Shown: positions 57,272-64,000 of the stretch, in pieces
Position numbering within the stretch: the first letter of the stretch is position 1
Layout of the letters: every line of letters starts with the position of its first letter
From: Opisthocomus hoazin
Lineage: Eukaryota > Chordata > Aves > Opisthocomiformes > Opisthocomidae
Direction of reading: 5' to 3'
DNA length: 64,000 bases
NCBI RefSeq assembly: GCF_030867145.1
Contig: NC_134419.1
Coordinates: 77,067,403-77,131,402, forward strand
Position numbers and translations under genes: made by a program
Notes under the pieces: model-generated
Databases searched by the model: none
Told to the model about the DNA's origin: nothing
The model's input: only the letters and a program-made list of their open reading frames with translations

Positions 57272-60200
57272 CTAACAAAAAGGAAAGATAATTCAAATTC
57301 TTGAGAACAGCTACATATAAATGAATGACTGAATTCTCATTATAATATTTCAGTTGTATATTTCCTATGTGAAAAAGATAGAAGTCAGCTTCTATAATCT
57401 GACAACAGGTAAGAAGAAAAAGTAATAAATGAGATGAACGGAAGGCTGAGAACATTCTGGAGGAAGAAAATAAGGGGTAACAATTATAGGGCTGTAAATA
57501 GCTTTGCTGATCTTTTTCCAGTTTTTGTCAGAAGACACAGTGAGTGCTGAATAGTGTATTGCACCCAGACCGTGTCAAAAACTCCTTGCGCTATTGGCAG
57601 TCTTCAGGTATTTTTTTTTGGTGCGTGTTCGTTCCTTTTCAAGAGGGATGGTCACATTTGAGGGGTGTTGAGGGGTAGACAACAGCTCTGGGAAAGAGAA
57701 TTATAACCAAAAGACAAGCATTTACAGAAGTTGTAGCTGTCTTATCGTTCTTGCAGGTATTTGGAGTTCTCTTGGTTGCTTTTTTTGAAATTATTATTAC
57801 TTTTTTACATAGTTTCTCATGATGGCAGATGAAAAATGGGAGCATGGTAAAAGAAAATGTCTCCCCAGCAATTTGCTGTGCTTTCTTACAAAATAAGTGT
57901 TCAATTTTCCCTTATTCTAGGTTTTAACTTCCTTACAACCTATACAGGTAGAAGTGAGAACAGGGAGGCAGAAAAAATAGAGTGAATATAGAAAAATAAT
58001 GAGGTAGGCTGAGAGACTAATTTGGGAAAAAAGTAGGAAAGAAGAGAATTTGGGCCACGCAGGGAGCAAGGAGCATGAGTACGAGATGGACTTGAACTGA
58101 AGCAAACATGAAGGATATTATGAGTGAGAGTTCAGTGTTTGAGACGAGGGACTGATCAGTGACAGCAGAGGAGAATGAAGACAAAACTGATGTTTTTATA
58201 TTGTAGATAAGTGCAAGTGGAGGCCTGCCAGGAGTGTTCGTTGAGGTTTGCATCTGCATACATTGAACACTGAGCTCGCAGGCTAAAGTGGCCCATGCGT
58301 CTTTTTTCTGAAGGCTGCTGGAATATCAGCAATTCATTCAGTTAATTGTTCATTTAATTTGGTTTTGATCAACAGCAAATTAAGCTTAGTCTGTGAGGAG
58401 TACCTCCACAAACCATAGGTATATCTTCCTCTTTCACGGATGGGGGTGAATGAACTCAGCAACCCACAAGATCTGAAGATACAGAAAATGGCTTATACAC
58501 ACAGACACGAACGTGCCTTTTTCGTCAGTTATCGTTACATCTCATCAGTTAGTTCTTGATAGACCAAAAGATGGCATTTGCAGTAGCTCTTCTTAACCTC
58601 TCAGCTGGATGGGAGTAAATAGTGAAGGAGTTTGTCAAACACTCTCCTTTCTCATTAAGTATCTTGCTGAATTTCTCCTTTACCATTTTTTTCCCCACTA
58701 TTTTTCTTTTGCTTTTCTGCATCTGAGGCAGTGGAAGACAGAACCAGCTTATGTATACCCTAGCCCTTTTACTACTGTTGACTGCTTTTTCTTTTGATAG
58801 ATGGTGGCAGAAGAATGCGAAGCATTATTCTGACATTTTTGTCAGATTTTGGAAAGATTAGTCATAAGTGTTTTCTCAGCACCACTTTGTTCTGCTGAAA
58901 GAATGGTGTAATGAATTCAAACCCTCACAGCTGCAGTGACGAGGGAACATGTCTGAAAGGACAGGAGTAAGCAAATAGGTACTTAAAATTAGAACTTGAG
59001 GAGGTCTGTAGGAAACCTGCTGTTGGTGAAAGTAGGTCCCTTTAGCAAAACAGGCGTGCAAGAGTTTTGTGTGCAGCCGTGGTGGCTACAGTTCTGGGGC
59101 TAGAGTGACCCTGAGCACTGAGTAGAAGTTGTCGTGCCTGCACTGTCCAAAAAGTAGTTGGTAGGGCATGAAAGACATTGGGGGAAATCTGGGAACTGTT
59201 GAAGTGTGAAGGCTTTTTCCCCCCAGCTCCTTTCAAAGGTAGATTTCTGTTCTGGGTCTTGCTGTAATGGTCAGTATCTTTTCTGAGTGCCAGTTCATTT
59301 AAATTCATAACTGCTCTCCTATCACTGCAGCAACTTTGTCCTTACTCCAGTTTAAGGAACTGTTTGATATTTTCTCTCTGTTTTATGAATAACAACTTAA
59401 ATTCTAGTCCCACTGAAGTTGGTGGCAAAAATTCTACTACAGCAGGACTTGGCCTCATCCCCAGCCAAGCATACCCAGCACTGGGAAACTGATGACTGCG
59501 CTGGCAATTTTTCAGAGTTCTCTGGACTGCTATCAGTTTGCATATTAATGTCGAAAAAATCTCTAAATAAAAAAAACTAAACACAACCACAGCTACCCAC
59601 GCAGGCAGGGCGTGTATATGGTCTTGTATCTATTCTTCTATCTAGTCGTCTAGTAGATGACTAGAAATAATTTCTTGCTTGAATTAGTTGTGAACGTGAA
59701 CCTGTCTCTGGCAGGCTGCTTCTGCATCACGAAGATTAAAAGCAAGGAAAGCCTGTTAAGAGCTGGTGGGTCGCATTTAGCCGTAACGCTGCGCTTCAGG
59801 CACCCTGCCTTCCTGCAAGAAGATCCTGAGTTTGGGTTTTTACTTTGTTGGCAGTGAACTGCTAGTTTATTGCCGTCACTCTGTAATTAACTAGTGATAA
59901 TGAAGTAAAGAAAAAAGTAAAATGGGAAACAAGCAAACACTTGTTAATTTTAACCCTTTTCTATTACTAATGTTTCAAGGGTAAAAATAGTTTAGTGATT
60001 CCCCTTGCATGAGCTTTTACAGAACTTCTCCAGGATCTCTTAGTGTTGTGCCTTCACTTAATTTTAAAACACTTACTATTAGTTTTCTGAGAAATTGTCT
60101 CAGGAGTCTATAAATTTCTGTTAAAACTGTGGACCTGTTTCATTTCAGTATTAGAGTTCATATATCTGCCTGTACAGCACGAGGATTTCTGTTTACAGAG

Positions 60201-63200
60201 AACATTAGTTATCAGATAGCTGAGGTGTAATGGGATAAAAGATAAGCCTCTGCAAAAGCTGAAGTGTCTGAGAAGAACATACTTAGGCTGTTTCAAGAAA
60301 TGAAAAGTAACAGCTGATGAAGAATAAGAGTCAGTGACAGGGAATGGATATCAGTGATTGAAAGTACAGGAGAGTAAAATGATCATTCAGACATACAGTA
60401 ATTACTAGGAAATCGTGGAAAGCTAATTTGCAGAAATCAACAAAGTAGTTTATGCTAGAACTTACAGAATATATAGTTATATGGCAGCCAATTTCAATCC
60501 CCTGATAGCATCAGTCATTTGCATTTTTATGCCCTAGAGTTAGTTGCCTTGAGATTTATAAGCACAAATTACTTCCCTATTTTGCTATGAGTGTTACAAG
60601 AAAAAAAAAGGAAAAGAGGACTCCTGGAGTTTTGTTGTATTAGAAAGGGCAAGATGGAAAATGTAGATTAAGCAGATGAAGGAATGGGGGGGAGGGGAGG
60701 AGAAGGGAAGGGTTTTCAGGTGTGGGTCTGCGTTTTGAGGCACAAATTCAATAAAAAGCTTTGTAAGAAGAGCAAACACTCATGTGAGAGTTCTTTATGG
60801 TATGGTTCCTATTTAAATGAAAACTATGATAAAAGTAGTGTGTATGTTTAGATGCGGAAAGCTGTTCTTTACAGAACAGAAATCTGCACTGTCTTATAAT
60901 GATTTCTAGCAAGCGTCATTATTTTTAGGGCTGCTTGCCAACGCCAACTACTGCTGCCATCGAGGCAAACTGCAAGGCGTCGGGACTCGACTGCTGCTTT
61001 CACAGGAGCAAAGTTAAAAAGAAGCTCTCAAGAGATGTCCTGTGCTTTCAACAAGAAACTGTGACATCCCTGGAAGTTTAAAAGGTATTTCCTTCTCTGA
61101 TACTTTCTTTCCCTTGCCTGTGTTCTTTGGCTGCTTAAGGCTGGGTTGCTCTGGACTTGTCTTGGGAAATCTGACCAGTTTTATGTTAATACAGATCCTA
61201 CTCTGGATCATACTTAGGCTTAGTAAAGCAACTATGTGACTAAATGTTAATCTTTGCACCTAAATCATTTATCAGAGGCTTTCAAGTTAACTTAAGATGA
61301 TACTCTTTGTTTCACAGGTGTTTTGCAACTTTGGCACAAGCAGAGTAAGTTATGTTTCTTACAGTGGTTATGTCTTTAATCTGTTCAGTACCAAATCCTA
61401 CATGGCTGAAACAGAAGTGTTTAAGGTGTGATAAAATAAATACAGAAGTAGTATTCTTGTTGCATAAGGAAACAAGTGATTTAGCGACTAACCCAAGGTT
61501 CTGTAATAAATGAATATTAGATATAGGAATGAAACATAAATTTCATGATTTTTAGTAGTCTGTTTAACTACTATGTTGTGCTTATGTGGAGGATCTACAG
61601 GTCCTGTGTTCTGGTCTCCTACTGTGTGAAAATGTTGAGTATGTAAAGTACCTTTTTCTTGATAGATCTGTTCTTTCCCTGGAAGTAATTGTTATAGAGT
61701 TAGAGCTGACATGAACATCAGGTGAAGTGATAGTGTCTTTAAAGAGCTGATTCACTGCCTGTCAAACCACAAGTTTTTCCAGCTTCTGTTAGGCTTAACA
61801 GCATGAAGAACTGCTGAAGTAATTACTGCAGGGAGACTAGTTCTGGGGAATGGTGTTTTCTGTCATTGTTTTTTAACATTGCTCCTTGGATAGCAAACTA
61901 AAGCTAGGGAGAAATCTAGTGCCAAGTTTTCTTCAAATTATACAAAGATTGTTATTCTGCAAGGAGAAACCTCTGTGTGCAGGTTTCAACTGGATTCTCT
62001 TTTTTCCCCTGTAACTTCTGAGGTAGGATTTTTTATGAGTCTGTCATGCTCTGAAGCCACCAATTCTACAACTATTATTTTGAAATTACAGTTGTAGTTG
62101 ATCATCAAAAATTCCTTTTCCAAACTCATCCTTTGCAGCCTTTCCATTCCTCCTTAGACTGCTTCTTCACTCCTCCAAGCTGGTTGGTAATGGTCCCCAC
62201 TGTGCTTTTCTGCCAGCAGGGACAGCCGGCACAGAGGCTGACCTGCATTTTCCCAACACAAACGTACCAAGTAATAACTGCACACGAGGGATAGCGCTGG
62301 CTGTTTAGTGCAGTCGATTTTCTGTTTGCTTTGTGTCATCCTCAAAGCACGTACATAACTGTGCAACAAGTGTATCCACAAAGAGTATAATTTAAAGAAT
62401 ATTATATGATGGCATAAAAAAAGTTTCTTTTGTTAATCACTCTTAAATGACAAGAGTAGTCCAGCTTTAACAGTACTGGGCTCCCCTGCTCATTTTTGGG
62501 GTGCACTTTGTGATACCAGCTCCCTATTCTAAGCAATTGGCTGCGCTCAGTGTGGTATGTGCTCAGTTACTGGGCTGTGCATACTGCCCTGACTGCCCTT
62601 CCCGATGCCTCGTGTCCCACGGACATGGGGCAGCTGCCAAGTGTCAGGCTGTCCACTCCATACTTTGCTTCCTAGGTTTGCTTGCTGTCTGGTCCTTACC
62701 TCCTTCAGTTCTTTTTATGCTTTTCCACTGGTTTGTGCAGTACAGACTCTGAAGTGTGTGGCCATGTCTGTGCCAGCAGAAAGCTTTTTGCTAGGAGATA
62801 TATACTATTTAAGTAATGAAATTCAGAAATTAAAACATCAAAGCATCAACAGGTGAACTTAAGATAATCTGCCGTGAAGTGATCTCTGTTGAGCGGACCT
62901 TACATGGCACATTGAGTTTCTATCTTTGACACTGTTTCTAATGAAAAAATAGGCAAACAATTTTGTTTCTGAAACAACATGAAATTATATGCATTTATGC
63001 AACTCTTGTTATTATGGAGATTCTAAAAAATGTATTCTCAGTGGGCTTATAATAGCATAGCTCTCAAATGTCATGGTATCTGTGACCATCCGCAAATATT
63101 TTAATCTGAAAATTGTTTATGGTAATTCTGCATGAATGCAGAATCTGCAAACAGCTTTCACCTTGATTTCTCATGGAAAGTTTACAAGGCTTCATCTTTA

Positions 63201-64000
63201 TACTGATTTGCATAGTTTAAATAAGGATCTTCCAGTGATTTACAAAAGTGCATAATGTTGCTGCAATCTATGGGAAAGGAGTTCTTTTGTCCTGTTATGT
63301 AACACAGTAAAGATCTAGCTGGTTAACTGATAAAAATGTAAAGGCCTCCCTGTTGCGGTGGCACAGGATTTCAGATAACGCATTTCAGAACTGCAGTGCC
63401 AAATACATTTTCATATGGCTCATGAATTCTAAAAAGAGTAACAAGTCTGCTGCATTTGCTCATCTCGATTATAGCGTGAATTAAATGCAGCAGCTGTAAG
63501 CCTGACATGTTTGTTGCTTCCATAATGCAGTAATGAGTCAGAGTTAATCCAGGCTTCTGTTTTTCCTCAAAGAGCAGCAGAAAAAAACCCTGTGCACATT
63601 GTTGCTGAGCAGAAATAAAATGTTTTACTGCTGTAATTTTTGTTTCTTTACTTATCTGCTGTATGTGCTCTACTTCATGCACGGGGAATGGGCTGTGAAG
63701 TACTTCTCTTTGAATTCTTGCTGTGAATTTTGGTGTACTTCTGATTTGTTTATTCACCAGTTTGTGTTCGTAGGTCACTCTGTCATCTCAGTGAAAGCAT
63801 TATTTTGTTTAGGAGAAAATTCACCTTGGGTTAAAAAACCCCAAAGCCTCCCTCTGTTTCAATTGCAAAGAAAGCTTGAGAATGTTAGCTGAACAGCAAG
63901 GGTGCGTAGGGAAGACCGCAGCATGTGTGGCACACAGGAGATGCTGCCAGTGTCTACTCCCTTTACTCACAGGGAAATCAAGTCCAAGGAGGTGAAGAGA
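57272..64000 (-). other. Long DHX32 intron running off the window
   Basis: No upstream DHX32 exon, other gene or CR1 copy could be recognised in 6.7 kb. It contains a CpG-rich patch at 60,915-61,000 and a G-rich run at 60,686-60,712. Confidence 0.65.
60686..60712 (+). repeat. G-rich run able to form a G-quadruplex
   Basis: Four G-runs of at least three with loops of 1, 7 and 2 bases, which fits the usual quadruplex pattern. It lies in a DHX32 intron, antisense to the gene. Confidence 0.6.

Noticed and set aside
58390..58470. Minus-strand open stretch with a GGAG|GTACTC donor, considered as an exon
   Set aside because: None of the three frames resembles DHX32 or another known protein, and two contain stops.
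57272..64000. Search for more DHX32 exons, such as one ending CDFMNRP
   Set aside because: No matching reverse-strand pattern was found, so the upstream exons are taken to lie beyond the window.

Overview
This window is nuclear DNA from a vertebrate, most likely a bird. It is AT-rich and intron-rich. Coding exons are 60-220 bp with GT-AG borders. It carries at least twelve 5'-truncated copies of the CR1 LINE, several ending in the ATTCTGTG/ATTCTATG-type 8-mer tail typical of avian CR1. Four protein genes could be rebuilt exon by exon from conserved protein sequence, splice sites and matching codon phases. Their order and strands, EDRF1(+) - UROS(-) - BCCIP(+) - DHX32(-), match the human 10q26 block as I remember it, except that MMP21, expected between EDRF1 and UROS, is not visible.

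Layout. Bases 1-15,110: the 3' half of EDRF1, twelve coding exons giving 656 residues, stop at 14461-14463, two poly(A) signals near 15,065 and 15,087. Bases 15,110-18,480: a GC- and CpG-richer gap between convergent genes, holding two CR1 pieces and no gene. Bases 18,480-39,750: UROS on the minus strand, all nine coding exons (269 residues) plus a probable untranslated first exon in a CpG island. Bases 39,480-39,980: a head-to-head UROS/BCCIP promoter. Bases 39,853-51,325: BCCIP, seven exons, 302 residues. Bases 51,400-64,000: the last five coding exons of DHX32 on the minus strand (301 residues), then about 6.7 kb of intron running off the window. Its helicase core must lie beyond base 64,000.

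Roles. From family knowledge, EDRF1 is a nuclear TPR-type protein linked to GATA1 and globin expression, and UROS is the fourth enzyme of heme synthesis. BCCIP is a BRCA2/p21-binding and ribosome-assembly factor that shares a promoter region with UROS, and DHX32 is a DEAH-family helicase-like protein. Two convergent pairs (EDRF1/UROS and BCCIP/DHX32) flank one divergent pair (UROS/BCCIP).

I saw no CRISPR array, prokaryotic operon, tRNA, rRNA or new multigene system. The points most worth checking are the missing MMP21, the paired 12-bp palindromes in the shared promoter, an internally deleted CR1 copy, and several unusual splice sites and slippage-prone runs.
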